From Pyxicephalus adspersus (taxonomy: Eukaryota > Chordata > Amphibia > Anura > Pyxicephalidae): DNA of 64,000 bases. The notes beneath the pieces were generated by a model. That model was not told where the DNA came from. It worked only from the letters and a program-made list of their open reading frames with translations, and did not search any database. Location: NCBI RefSeq assembly GCF_032062135.1, contig NC_092869.1, positions 43,319,956 to 43,383,955 on the forward strand, given 5' to 3'. Of the stretch, positions 47,138 through 59,312 are shown piece after piece. The position numbers were made by a program, and so were the translations under genes. Each line of letters begins with the position of its first letter. Positions within the stretch are counted from its first letter, which is position 1.

Positions 47138-47310
47138 ATGTCCTCGGAGATGCCCTGCCTGTCCTGCTGTCTGTTGCCCCTTCTTCTTCTATTACCCCGG
47201 GCCGGGGCCACCTGTCCAGACAACTGTAAATGTGGACATGAAAGCGGCTACATTGTTACCTGCAGGAACCGCTCCAACGTGCCGGAACTGCCAGGAAACA
47301 CAGAGATATT
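47138..47310 (+). CDS. TSHR: TSHR exon 1: signal peptide and LRR cap
   Basis: 173 coding nt; the donor GTGAGTAC leaves phase 2. From 47138 the protein starts MSSEMPCLSCCLLPLLLLLP, a signal peptide with a leucine core and likely cleavage near AGA/TCPDN. The N-terminal cap cysteines follow in TCPDNCKCGHESGYIVTC. ATG 47138 gives nearly the human exon length (170 nt). ATG 47150 is also possible. The in-frame ATG at 47033 would add 35 residues before the signal peptide and is less likely. Confidence 0.9.
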
Positions 47311-50184
47311 GTGAGTACCGCTTCTATACTGCTCTACTGCATGTGTGTGCTCTATAGCTAACATAATTTAAAGCAACAATGGCAGCCACTTGGGCCCCCC
47401 TCCAGATTAATTCCCCTATGCCTATCAGTGATTTCTGGGTATCCATGACCCTGTTGTCTGATCGTTGTGCCGGGAATATTTAGTTCATCAGCCCTCTGTC
47501 CAATCTTCTATTGTATATTCCCGCAGTGCAGATCTCCCCTTGTATGAAGGGTGCCCCCAGTATTTACTCTTCTGCCCCAACCACCACTCTCTGTTTCTTT
47601 CAACTAAACTAGCAGTGGGATCAGTGCCGGGGTCACAGTCACTGGAAATAAACCAGCAAAAGTATCTGCCCCTCTCTGGGGTAACAATTGATGGGGTTTC
47701 AGTCTGTTCTGTAGCTGATATACCAAAGATTTGAAGGAGAGAGGGGGCAGAGCAGAGGAGGGGTTGTCCTCCATGGCTTTTAGAGGAGGGATAAGTTCCC
47801 AAAAATAAAATAATTTGTCACCTTACTGATCGCCCATCAACCCCCAAAACTCCAATTGTGTACCTGAACTCCCAGCCTAACCCCCCCCCCCCCCCCCCCC
47901 CAGCCCCCCCATTCTGTATGGTGTCACATGATGACCCCTAAAAACATCCTCCATGTGATTAATGTGATTAAAGCTGTTACAATGTATGGGTTCTGGGTTC
48001 CCCCCTTCCTCACACTGATCACCTTTGCTGCCCCCCCAATCACCCCCATGACCCCCCAATCTGCCCACAGAAGAGTCCTGAACACCCATCTAGGTTCTTC
48101 TGTCCCTTAAACCCCATCCAATTCCTTTTTAGTCCCAGCCATGTCCCCGTGTCCCCCTCTGTGAATTCTTTTCTTTCCCCCCAGCAGAGACCCCGGCTGT
48201 GAATTTGTAATTATTTTCACGTCAGTGCCCCCCCCCCCAGTATTGGCGCATTCTATATATGGAGAAAACCTGCTCTTGAAGTATCTAAAGAATGCGCAGC
48301 CAACCACTCGCCGAATGGGAAGCCATATTTGTATCATGAGGTATCAGCCCTGTGTCATTCACCATTAGCAGAACCTAGTGAAAGTTTGGTGAATGTTTCC
48401 GAAAAAAGTCAAAAACAACAGTTTGCTGTTTTTCCAGAGCAATAAAGATTTGACTTTTCTTTGAATATCTCCTTACACCGCTGGAATAAAAAAAAAAAAA
48501 AGGAGAACAAGGGATTATGGGTAGTCCTAGGTCACATGATACTGTCCTTGGGTGAGAAGCCGCAGATGGAGCAGACATTCCCTGACTTCCTGGCTGTTAA
48601 TAGTTCTACATTAAGGCTAAACCTATTGATGGTCACTGTGAACGGTGTCAGGGAAATGCAGCTTCCAGCGGAGGTTGCTTACCCAAGGACTGTATCATGT
48701 GACCTAGGACTGCCAGTAATGGATTTTCCTGCTGGCCCTCCTATTGGTGGAGGAAGGAAATAGCTGTGAATGGTTCCCCGGCTCGGCGCTGTGATTGGCT
48801 GCTGCTAATTGCAGTTTATTTGCACAAAAGTCCAGGTTACCTGTTGTCATTATGGGGGGGGGGGGGGGAGAAGTCTGTGGGGGGCCCTGAATTCCCCCGG
48901 TTCATTTGCAGGGTGTTTATTTAATTCTGTCAGGGCGCCCCTGATTGGGCTTCATGGCTGGGTGAGCGGTGGCCCCGGCACTGAATGCGCCCTTTGTGCA
49001 GAGACGAGCGTGAATCTTTCCATCTCACCACCAGGATGATACACACAGACATATGGATCTCATTCCCCTATGTCTGCTCGGGGCCCCAGAGATCCCTTAT
49101 AATATCTTACAATACAATCAGGCAGCAGAAATTTTGGGGTCACAAGGACAGTTTTAGAACAGGGTGTCCCCGCTGGGTGTTGTGCTTCTTCCCAGCAGCT
49201 AATACGTCACTACAGAAGATAGTTGACAAGAATCAGGATGGCAGAAGGAGAGATCAGGGTTAAAACAGAATGAATCTGTGTACTGCTTCTCCTTCACTGT
49301 CCAATCACAGGTTGGGGGCGGGGAAGTGACCAAACTGAATTCTTTGGATCACAGCCTGACTGTGATGTGTGGCAGAGCTGTTTAGATTTTAGGATTGGAT
49401 GGACAGAATGTCCACCAGGAGTTCAGTGTCTAATACAGGTCCTCTTCGCTCCCCCTCTCCCCATTCCTCATGGTTAGCCTACGCACTGGCACCTCCTCTA
49501 CATTTCATACCTGCGCCGACGCTGTGTTTTGGTAGCTGGGGATTTGGCAGCGGCAACAAAAGGGAACACACTGAACATTTCCTCCCACACAAGCAACCCC
49601 TTCCCTTCTCTCCGCCCCACCCAGGAACCGGCGGCTGCTATTGGGCTGTTAATTCTGCGCGGCTTGACTCCTTGGGCCCCTAAGTGCTCTGGAACACACA
49701 GGGTTAACACGCTGCACCGGGACATTCCAACCTATGAAAGGCCATAATCGTCCCGGTGAGTGGTATAGCGCCATCATCTGCTGTGGTCTGTACAAAGCAC
49801 TGCTCATCCTCAGAGCTCACTGGGTGGTTCTGGTTCTGCAGTTTGTACTGGACGCTGACAGATCTCCACCACAGCCATATCACTGGGGGGTGGTCATACA
49901 GCCACATATGACCCCCCCAGGGGGTTGTGACAACACATGCTCATCATGCTGCCTTCACACACAGTTGTCACCCAAGGGTAGGGCTACATGACACCTCCAT
50001 CATTTGGTGGAGGTGCTCTTTAGTCTCCAGAGGCGAGCTTGGCCGGACCACACACACCCACATTTACACACATCCTCAAAACATGGAAGGGCCCCGTGTG
50101 GCCCTGACACATTTGACCTGTAGATGGGTGCTCTTTGTCCTGGAGACATTCAGTGTTATCTAATCCAATGTTGTCACCTTACAG
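47311..50184 (+). other. TSHR: TSHR intron 1
   Basis: 2.9 kb with C-runs (47881-47900) and a G-run near 48855, and one TIR element (48523-48711). The rest is unique, with no gene. Confidence 0.7.
48523..48711. mobile_element. 189-bp TIR MITE in TSHR intron 1
   Basis: The left end AGTCCTAGGTCACATGATAC, then TGTCCTTGGGT, is repeated inversely at the right end as ACCCAAGGACTG, then TATCATGTGACCTAGGACT. About 30 bp of near-perfect inverted repeat. Single copy in this window. No coding capacity. Confidence 0.85.
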
Positions 50185-50256
50185 GAGATTGGTGGAGACC
50201 AAAATCACTGTCATCCCCCGAGGAGTCTTCTCCAGCGTTCCCAACATCACCCGGGT
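50185..50256 (+). CDS. TSHR: TSHR exon 2: leucine-rich repeat
   Basis: 72 nt, phase 2 to 2, acceptor ACCTTACAG, donor GTAAGT. It encodes RLVETKITVIPRGVFSSV and PNITR, one LRR. NIT is an N-glycosylation sequon at the position of human Asn77. Confidence 0.93.
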
Positions 50257-51259
50257 GTAAGTATCGTCCTCATAGACCGTCACCGGGTACTGGCGGAGGG
50301 GACAGATGTGTGGTGCCCCCAGGAATACTGCACCTTTCAGCACCACAGCTGTGCAGGCAGAATGAGTACCTGTCACCTAGGATTAGGGCAGAATGGGGCC
50401 CCGGGCAAGTTTGCTGCTTTGGCTCCTCCAGCCCATTGGCATTGTGTGCAGTGGTTGTGGCCCCTTCAGACGCTGCCCTCCCGTGTCCGCTCCCTTATAG
50501 GAACAGGCAGCCTTGGCATATTGCCCCATCCCCTTACTGCAGGAATCAGTAATACTGTATACAGAATGCTGTATCCGGGCCCCTAGAATCCCCTGGGGCC
50601 CCAGGATCCTGCCCAGGAGGACTTGTGGATGAAGGGTGTAGGAATCAGAACTTCCATTATTATAGTGCAGGAAAATGTTGAGTCCTGGATCCAATATAGG
50701 CAAATTCTGAAGGCTCAGAAACCCCGTTTAGGGTCCCCCAGAGTAGAATAATTCTGATTCCTCCGATAGATCCCATACATGGGGGGGCAAACACATTGGC
50801 TGGGGGTACCGACTGCAGTAGATCCAAGTTAGAGAGTTTTGGGGTTCTTTAGGAGACCCCCAACATTTATAAAGAGATGAAGAATGATTTATAATATTAG
50901 GAAATTGGAGGTGTCTGTCTGTGGGGTTCCTTTATGCTTCCTGTCAAGGGTGCCCCTTGGAGCTCCCAAATCCCGCTGACTGGTTTCCTGAACATGATGA
51001 TGAAATACACTCTTATTGGTCGGTGCAAAGTTCCATCTCTGATAATTGGTGTCTTTGTCCCCATTGGTGGATTTTCCATCACTTCCTGTCTTGGTGACAC
51101 CCATACAAGGAATGAGAGGAGGTAGGTGAGCTGCACTGGGCTTTGCTGCCATCACAGTAGAGGAATATCTCATCTCTGAGACTGAAACAGAAAGTGTGGT
51201 CAATGTCCCCAGTGGGCAGCAATGATAGAAATTACAACATTCTCTTTTCTGTCCCTTAG

Positions 51260-51334
51260 TTTTATCACTCTGGACACTGAGTTGAGGAGGCTGGAGGCTG
51301 GAGCTTTCCTTGGTCTCACCAAAATCAGCCAAAT
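51260..51334 (+). CDS. TSHR: TSHR exon 3: leucine-rich repeat
   Basis: 75 nt, phase 2 to 2, acceptor GTCCCTTAG, donor GTAAGT. It encodes FITLDTELRRLEAGAFLGL and TKISQ. The human NLS sequon at the GLTKIS position is absent. Confidence 0.9.
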
Positions 51335-52289
51335 GTAAGTAACCCTTCATTACTCTTGAATGACATCACACATGATAACATCACACAGTGACATCACAGG
51401 TGCAGGGGATGGCAGCAGTCTGCACAAAGCTCTGTGCCGTATTGCACACATATATGCCAGGGCACAGTCGGTATGATTCCGCTGTTTTGTTCCCAGCTTT
51501 AAAGTTGTTATTTTTTTTAGGATGGAGACAGTCATGTGACTCCACTGAAATGCTGGAACCTGATTGGTTGCAGTGGAAGCACAGACCGTCCCCTGCTCCC
51601 TGGCTTTTGGTCCAGGACAATTATGTCATTGCTGAGTCTCGGCGGTGACACGAGATGCCGGATCCGCGCTCGGCAATTAGATGATTTTGTTTACCAGGAG
51701 GTGAAGATTTGTTCTGGCCCTCGAGAGCTCTTATGTGGAGGAGAGGCGGAAGCCTCTTGTACCCAGCTGTGCCCAGGGGAACATGATGTGCCTGTCAGAG
51801 GTGGGGGTCACCTATCATATGTACACATGGGGGTCGCATCTGTCAGACTGGGCCAGGCTGATCATTGGTCATTGTGAACACACAGACATGGGACTGACCC
51901 CCGCACAGAGCAGTGGCGCCACTAAGTGCTGATGAAGCATATTAACCCCTTCTCCCTAGGAATCTGAATTTAATGAACATCCTACTTATGGGAGCCACTT
52001 GATGGCACTACACCCAGTGGGTGGCTTTAAGTCTCTGATGTCACTGGTAACCCTGGGCCTTATTGACATTGAGTAATCAATCACAGTCATTCTGATCATG
52101 TGTTCCATATATCAGCTCTGCCATAGGGATCACAGACAGGGGGATAGCTTCAATGAGAAAAGGTGACTTCTACCTGCAGGTGGCAGTATATCTGTTTACA
52201 TCTGTGATTGTCAGATACAATTACAGAATTAAAAAAATTGATAGGCTAAACAAGTCCCAGATCCGGTCCCTGTGTGATGTACAAACTCC

Positions 52290-52530
52290 ATAGGCACCTC
52301 CACCTCCCAGACACTGCAGATCAAAGTGAGAGGGGCCACTGCTGGCAGTTGAGAATGCAGTGGATGCGGTCAGATGTTCATTGACAAGCTAGTCTAATGA
52401 ATCTAATGAATCAGCAGCTGATAACCACACACCCTGCCAGCAGGAACAGGAAGTGACAACTGTGAATTCAGGAGGTGTTGTCACCCCATAACAGGAAGCT
52501 GCATCAGATAGACTTTGTTGGCAGGATCAA
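52290..52530 (+). repeat. Dispersed repeat, inverse of 45850-46110
   Basis: CTCCCAGACACTGCAGATCA, TGTTGTCACCCCATAACAGG and TTGGCAGGATCAAC recur inversely at 45.9 kb. Part (TTGTCACCCTATACCAGGAA and GGCAGGATCA) also recurs at 54410-54460. Confidence 0.5.
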
Positions 52531-52689
52531 CACGTTGACAAGGAGTTTACACTCAGTGGTGTCTCTGAAATAATTATTCATTGAATAACCCAGGGTGAAC
52601 ACAGGAGCAGACAGAGGTTCAGGGTGAGCTGGGTCAGTGATGGATGAGGATGACAGAATCCCTGCTGACAGAACAGCTCAGAACATTCA

Positions 52690-53045
52690 GGGTCCCCCTT
52701 TACTCTCCAGCACAGAGCACAGTCTGCAGGGCCCTCCTTTATTCTCCAGCACAGTCTGCAGGGCCCCCTTTATTCTCTAGCACAGAGCAGAGTCTGCAGG
52801 GCCCCCCTTATTCCACAGCACAGAGCATTGTCTGCAGGGGCCCCATTTATTCTCCAGCACAGTCTGCAGGGGCCCCCTTTATTCTCCAGCACAGATCACA
52901 GTCTGCAGGGGCCCCCTTTATTTTCCAGCACAGAACATTATCAGCAGGGGTCCCCTTTACTCCAGCACAGAGCAGAGTCCGAGGGGCCCCTTTATTACCC
53001 AGTACAGAGCATTGTCTGTAGGGGCCCCCTTTACTACTCCCCCAC
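52690..53045 (+). repeat. GC-rich tandem array, units of 32-46 bp
   Basis: About nine units of TTCTCCAGCACAGAGCA and GTCTGCAGGGGCCCCCTTTA, varying by loss of AGAGCAC-type segments. It gives false open frames. No coding evidence. Confidence 0.85.
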
Positions 53046-53476
53046 CCGGCACACACTGGTCCCGTGCCGGCCCGGCTCCTCACGGTAATTGCTGGCGGTG
53101 TTATTCTAAGCTGCCGTCCTGAGAAAACTTTGTGTAAGAGTAGAAGATGAAAATAAACCTGCGGCAGACGGCTCAGAGTGCCGGGCCCTAACCTGGCGGC
53201 TTCAGGGGCCGATTATAGAAAACCAGAAACGTCTGACGCTGCCAAATTGGAGGAATGTGTGGAAAAATCTCACCGTGAATCCTTCAACGAGAGCGGTGCA
53301 CAGCGCACCCTCACTGCCAGCGCCAAAGGCAGACCTTTTGCAAGGGGGGGTTCTATGTAGTCATCACTCGGCCAAAGTATGGGGACCATACTTTCAGACA
53401 GGGAGACAGGTGGGGGCCCCTCATAATGGGCACAGCAGGTGTACAGACCCCAGGACCCTGCACAGTGATGGTGGGG

Positions 53477-53812
53477 NNNNNNNNNNNNNNNNNNNNNNNN
53501 NNNNNNNNNNNNNNNNNNNNNNNNNNNNNNNNNNNNNNNNNNNNNNNNNNNNNNNNNNNNNNNNNNNNNNNNNNNNNNNNNNNNNNNNNNNNNNNNNNNN
53601 NNNNNNNNNNNNNNNNNNNNNNNNNNNNNNNNNNNNNNNNNNNNNNNNNNNNNNNNNNNNNNNNNNNNNNNNNNNNNNNNNNNNNNNNNNNNNNNNNNNN
53701 NNNNNNNNNNNNNNNNNNNNNNNNNNNNNNNNNNNNNNNNNNNNNNNNNNNNNNNNNNNNNNNNNNNNNNNNNNNNNNNNNNNNNNNNNNNNNNNNNNNN
53801 NNNNNNNNNNNN
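53477..53812. other. Assembly gap (336 N)
   Basis: Run of N inside TSHR intron 3, close to the GC-rich tandem array. True size unknown. Confidence 0.99.
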
Positions 53813-54580
53813 GGGGACTCATAATGCAAGGAATGGAAGGCCCTCCAGCAATGTAAGTTTGTGGGTGGAACCCCTCTTTATGTGTCACATGTCATTGCAC
53901 TCTGTATTGTTGCCCCAGGGGGTAATTAATGAATTGTGCAAGGTCACGGCTGGGTCACGTGGAATAAGTGGACACAGATGTCTCTGAACACGGGACAGAC
54001 TCATCACGCGTGTTGTGTGTTCAGCCCGGAATGTGTCGTCACCCTCAGACTGAGCCGGGGTCAGCCAGATTCTGCATGGTGACACGCCCAGTGACATCAT
54101 TGTGGTGATAACAGAGCCGTCCATGCCAGGTGTAAACACAGATGGGGCGCATTAGGGGCCCCTCCCCAACATCGCGCCCCCTGATTATTAACCTTTCATG
54201 GAGATCACAGACAGCCATTGTATATGTACTAACCCTGCGTCCAGCCACATAAATGCACTTCTGGATGGCGGCTGCATTGTTTGCCTTTTATTCTCCCCCG
54301 GTGATCCTGCCATTAACACACCTCCTGTTGTAGGGTGACAACGCTCCCAGAGGCCCATGTAACAGGTTGACAACACAGGAGCACAAATGTGAGACAGGGA
54401 CAGAGTGTTGTCACCCTATACCAGGAAGTGTCTGAACAAGGCTCTTCATGGCAGGATCACCCGGGATTGTTTTGATGAATGCTGCAGATTTGAAATGATT
54501 TCTTGGCAGATCTTGGCTTCTGATTTTAGAAATGGAGAATGTTGAAGTTTAGGATCCTCACAAAAATTTTTTTGTTACAG

Positions 54581-54655
54581 AGAAATGAGGAGCCTGATGA
54601 ACCTAAAATATATCGAAGCGCCTGCCTTCCAGAACCTTCCGTTGCTCAACTACCT
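54581..54655 (+). CDS. TSHR: TSHR exon 4: leucine-rich repeat
   Basis: 75 nt, phase 2 to 2, acceptor TTTGTTACAG, donor GTGAGTG. It encodes EMRSLMNLKYIEAPAFQNL and PLLNYL, aligned with human EIRNTRNLTYIDPDAL. The human NLT sequon is lost (MNLK). Confidence 0.93.
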
Positions 54656-54823
54656 GTGAGTGTCACTCCTAAAAGACCTGCAGGGATGGTGGGAGCTCCT
54701 CATATTGGCCACATCAGGGGTATCAATGCAGAGATAGTTGGAGCCCCCTATAGGGCACAATGGGATAGTCGGGGAGGTTCTCGTTTTGCCAGTTCTGTGA
54801 CTGGTTCTGTTTTTATTTTTCAG

Positions 54824-54898
54824 GGTCATATTGAACACCGGTCTCTGCCACTTCCCGGATTTCTCCAGGGTTCAGTCTTTGGCCGCTGGGGTCTTTGT
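54824..54898 (+). CDS. TSHR: TSHR exon 5: leucine-rich repeat
   Basis: 75 nt, phase 2 to 2, acceptor ATTTTTCAG, donor GTAAGT. It encodes VILNTGLCHFPDFSRVQSLA and AGVFV. The NTGL and FPD core is shared by all glycoprotein-hormone receptors. An extra cysteine replaces the human lysine after NTGL. Confidence 0.92.
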
Positions 54899-55131
54899 GT
54901 AAGTGAATATTAATAATCGCTGGGTATTGCAGAGATGGAGTCCCCATGTGATTGTCCTCAATACACAAAGATTGCCATCTGAGGGCCCCCAATACCGGCA
55001 GCATTTGGTTCACATCTGGCACTGCACATTGTTGGGGTACACCATTGTACACAGTGACACCAGATTTCTGACTCACACACGTGTATCACATCACAAATAC
55101 TGGGCGTTGAACCTTCTCTTTTTCATTACAG

Positions 55132-55209
55132 GGAGATCGCGGACAATCCCAATATGGAGTCTGTGCCAGCCAACGCGTTTCAGGGACTGGGCAACGGCTT
55201 CCTGACTAT
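55132..55209 (+). CDS. TSHR: TSHR exon 6: leucine-rich repeat
   Basis: 78 nt, phase 2 to 2, acceptor TTCATTACAG, donor GTGAGTG. It encodes EIADNPNMESVPANAFQGL and GNGFLT, near human EITDNPYMTSIPVNAFQGL. The human NET sequon is absent. Confidence 0.95.
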
Positions 55210-55309
55210 GTGAGTGTCAAGCACTAATGGGGCGCTGAGCGGTTTATAGATCTGGGTGGATCTCTTGTGTAGTGGTGGACAGAGCCAACAAAGGGCCCTT
55301 GTGCAGAAA

Positions 55310-55392
55310 TTACTTGGGGCCCCTGTGTGTGTGTGACAGACAGTGACACAGGAGGAGGAGAGGACCCTGCCCAGAAGAGCTTACAATCCAGG
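55310..55392 (-). repeat. LINE 3'-tail fragment in TSHR intron 6
   Basis: GACAGACAGTGACACAGGAG, GAGGACCCTGCCCAGAAG and CTTACAATCCAGGAG. The terminal part of the tail is missing. Confidence 0.7.
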
Positions 55393-55645
55393 AGTCAGAT
55401 GACCCTTATTCATTGACTGGTGCCATGGCATCACTGTGATAACGTGGCCTCAGGCTGATCACAAGCTGATCACATGTGTCTTAAGTATATGGGGGGGGGC
55501 TCATACACAGAGTCACTCCTCACCTGGCTAATGGGTACTAGGAGGGCCACAGACTCTTGGGAGGGGGGCATCATATTACCATTCCCTACCTGTCCCCATG
55601 CAATGTAAGGAATATCAGAATAATCAAATCCTTCTCTGATTTCAG

Positions 55646-55714
55646 AAAACTCTACAACAATGGATTTACAGAGCTGAAGAAATTTGCATTTAATGGCACC
55701 AACCTGACATCTGT
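55646..55714 (+). CDS. TSHR: TSHR exon 7: leucine-rich repeat
   Basis: 69 nt, phase 2 to 2, acceptor TGATTTCAG, donor GTGAGT. It encodes KLYNNGFTELKKFAFNGTNL and TSV. NGT is the conserved sequon at human Asn198, and an overlapping NLT adds another. Confidence 0.95.
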
Positions 55715-58700
55715 GTGAGTACCCTGAAATTCTGCTCATCACACTCTGTGCAAAAAGGGAGGGGGCAGATGGGGCAGGAGCAAGACAATCAGTAATGGGA
55801 CAGACAGTGAAAAAAAGTGTCACCAATACCAGCAGATGTACCGTCAGGTGCCAGTCACCCTCTTAGAAACCCTTACCATGCATGTGGTGGTATTTCTGTA
55901 GTAGGAGGGCAGAAACAGGCAGTCATATGTAAAGATCTGTACATCTGTGTTCCCCTCACCCCCTTCCCTTCCCACATCCAATCCAGGGCTGGCTGTAGGT
56001 ACCCCTTTGGGGTGTTTATGGAGGATTAGTAGAGCCTAAACCCCCTCCCTCTCCTGTCATTTACATACAGCCCCTGCCCAGGTACCTATTGCTATCTATG
56101 CCCCCTCCATGCATGGATAATAATTGATCAAAACACAGGAATTGTGTAGGACAAAAGCGGAAACATCACTCAACAACCTCAGGGAAAATGTGGTTGGCCA
56201 CAGCCAGGAATGGTGACAGCCCCCATCCAAACACATGAAGCTAGGGGAAGCAGAGCTGGCAGACACCACAGAAGGTATAATGTCTTGTCTTATAGATAGA
56301 GCCGGGCTGGGGTCATTCCTCACACCTGCTGGGGGTTACTGCTGGCCCTGATGGGGGTTATCATTGCTGACCTGACAATTCCTGACAGTACCCTTACCCG
56401 TACCCATGCTGTTACTACTTCTTTGGTGCCAATAAGGTGTAAATTAAACAAACATGTCTTCCAATGCAGAGTAGCATCCATAGGTACAGGGGCTTCATTA
56501 CTTTTCTTTTTATAAATCATATTTTCTGCAAGTACTATATAATTACTGTATAATAATAATAATCACATGATGAGTTCACAGAAACAGAATGATTTCCTGA
56601 AATTTACTGTTGCATATATCGCATGTTGGACTGCACAATGCATCCTGGGCACACATGATACATGAGACAAGAAGCATGTGTGTGTTGGTGCATAAAGAGA
56701 CGCCAACGGGCGTTACATACAGAGCATTCGAGTGATTAATAACATCTCTGGACGGGGTGCTCTGATCCAACACGCGAGCCTTGAAATATCGCGCACAACA
56801 AAACTCTGTGATGGAAACCTTGGCGGGCAGAACGCGGTGAATGTTTCTGGATTGGTTCACGTTTCTGCACGATTCACATCAGATGGCTGCCAGGACCTGG
56901 CACAATTCACTGTGTGAATTTATGTGAAAATGAGAAAAAGGCAATAAAAGGTAAAAATCCAAAAATTGGTGGAGCCTGGGAGTTACCGCGATTCCATAAC
57001 TCGAATATGGTGAGGATTAGGCTCCTCTGCTGAGCTAGGAGGTGCAGAACTCCCAGAGCAGACCAACGTGAATAAATTAAACGGACGTACCAAATTCCTG
57101 TATAATGAATGGCAGCAAAGAGAATCCACCCATAACCAGCTACAGGAGCAGCTCGAGGGGTTCTGCCCATTATGTGGCCTCGTTAGTATGTTGTATGGCC
57201 ACCTGGATCAAAAAAATGGAATGATCTGCCCATGGATATGAAATGGAGGTGCTGGGTGCAAAAATATCATTTGTAGAATTATATTAGGATGTGATGTTTG
57301 GTAACTACATTAAGAAAGTAAGACAAAACCAAGGAGATGTTTCAGCATCGTAAACGTAACGCTCTATTTTTCGAGTTTTTATTTTGTGGTTCTCACTAAA
57401 ATAAGTTGTTTAACCACTCAGTTAATAGATTGAAATTTTCATTTCATTTTAGTTGCCCCATGTATAAGAAGTCAAGATGCAAGGGGTGTACAAACTATTT
57501 GTAGAAGTATAATGACTGTTTTCTTTGTAGTGTGAGGTCAAATCAAAAAGGAAAATTTGATGGAAGCCTCCAACCCCAATGGAAGACAAGAAGGTCAGCC
57601 AGGTTTAGGAAATCTTCTGAAACACCTAAACTACATGGAATGACTTATTTGCTGAAGCCTTAAAAGTTTACATCTTGTTAAAGAGTCATGGGACAATGGG
57701 GAAGGATCATCACTAAGGTTCTGCAAGGTAGACCTTAAACTAAGCAACAAAGAAAGAAATTTGAGAAACTTCAGACACTGGAACATTGGGAAATTTCAGC
57801 ATCATCAGGAGAGTTTTGTGTTACTGGAGGCTGCCATAAGATTTTCTATCTGTAAAGAGGGGCGACGGTGCTGGTCATACACATAATTATTGATGATAAA
57901 AGGAAAGAAGGCAACTTACCCAGATCTCTTTTTCCGACATATAACGTGTTGGTGGACAGTTGTTTTGTTGAGGGACTGAGTTTTCATTTACCCAAAATTT
58001 CAGTGAATGCCTCATGGTTTTGTCTGAATTTCGCTATTGTAGAAAAATGCATCAAAATGAATGAAAGTGTATGTAAGGGTGCAATGGGCCCAGAACAGCC
58101 CTTCTGTATTTTGTATTTTACAAAATGTAAAACACAAATATCAGCAACCTAAAACAAAAAATGTAAAACAACCACACAGACCTGTTTGTGAGATTGCAAG
58201 CTGCACATTGCACTTTGTATGGCCGCTACCCATAGATATCTAAAGAAATGTGCAATCTTGTCCAATCAATATCAGTCTGTAGAGGTGGAATTTTTCATTG
58301 ATGGATGGATGCTTATGCATAATACATACATGTATCTCCTCCTATGCGGTATCATTGTATGACTTCATGTTTTATATGACATGTTCCTAATTTTTTGGAA
58401 GATTGTTTGCACACTGTCGCATACATCGCCTAAGTCAGGTTTCCCCAATATGCATGGTTGATAATTCCAGGGTGGCGTTCATGGTATTGTTAAGTTGGCA
58501 GCGGCGTTACCATCTGCTGCCAGGCAATTTGTTCCAGCTCAGTCTGCAGATGTTATGTACTAACGTGTCAAAACAAGCTGAGTGTGAAACCCGGCTGTGT
58601 ATATATGGAAACCGAAAACCCACGTCTCGTACGCTGCGTATAAACACGGCTGTTATTTTGTCCCGACATAATTGCTGCTAAAAGCGCTGTGTGTACAGAA

Positions 58701-59074
58701 GTCCACTGAGCTAGACCCAGCGCTTAGATTTGCGCTAATCTCTGTGTGTGCACGGGTGGTGAGCGGAGAGATTATCTGGATAATAAGCGCTTCTCGTGTC
58801 TCCGTGTAAAATGTCGACAGCTTAATACCTGCTTTGACCCGAGACCATCCCACCGCAGGAGTATTAAACAAACAGCAGGATAGAAGCGCAGCGAGCGAAG
58901 GTCAGATGGGGAGAGGTAAATTAACCTAACACCTGCAGGAGATCGAGACATCCGTCACTCGGTGACATTATACTACTTTGGAACAGGTGACAATATACTG
59001 CTCGGGAACATGGAGGGCCAAGGGTAGCCAAAAAAGACCAGATCTCACACCAATGTCATGAAGATGCACTGAGG

Positions 59075-59165
59075 CCACAGGTTCAAATCTCAGCCAGGGC
59101 ATTATCTTAATGGAGTTTGTATTATCCCTGTGTAAACCTTCAGGCACTCCAGTTTACTCCTACAT
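59075..59165 (+). repeat. SINE core fragment
   Basis: GGTTCAAATCTCAGCCAGGG, AATGGAGTTTGTATTATCCC and GGCACTCCAGTTTACTCC match the B-box and core of the SINE at 35190. Confidence 0.65.
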
Positions 59166-59171
59166 TATTTT

Positions 59172-59312
59172 TAATATTATAAAACAGGATTTATATAGCG
59201 TCAACATATTACGCATCACTGTACGTTAAATATGGGTTGCAAATGACAGACAGATACAGACAGTGACACTGGAGGAGAGGACCCTGCCCCGAAGTGCTTA
59301 CAATCTAGGAGG
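59172..59312 (-). repeat. LINE 3'-tail fragment
   Basis: AAAACAGGATTTATATAGCG, CAACATATTACGCATCACTG and GAGGACCCTGCCCCGAAG. Confidence 0.8.

Larger units (their letters stand above)
50257..54580 (+). other. TSHR: TSHR introns 2 and 3 (around exon 3)
   Basis: Intron 2 (50257-51259) shows nothing beyond unique sequence. Intron 3 (51335-54580) holds a dispersed repeat, a GC-rich tandem array and a 336-bp assembly gap. Confidence 0.7.

Noticed and set aside
52644..53088. Plus-strand repeat-rich open frames in TSHR intron 3
   Set aside because: Products of a GC-rich tandem array inside an intron.
53257..53888. Long open frames across the N run
   Set aside because: They are open only because N bases hide stops.
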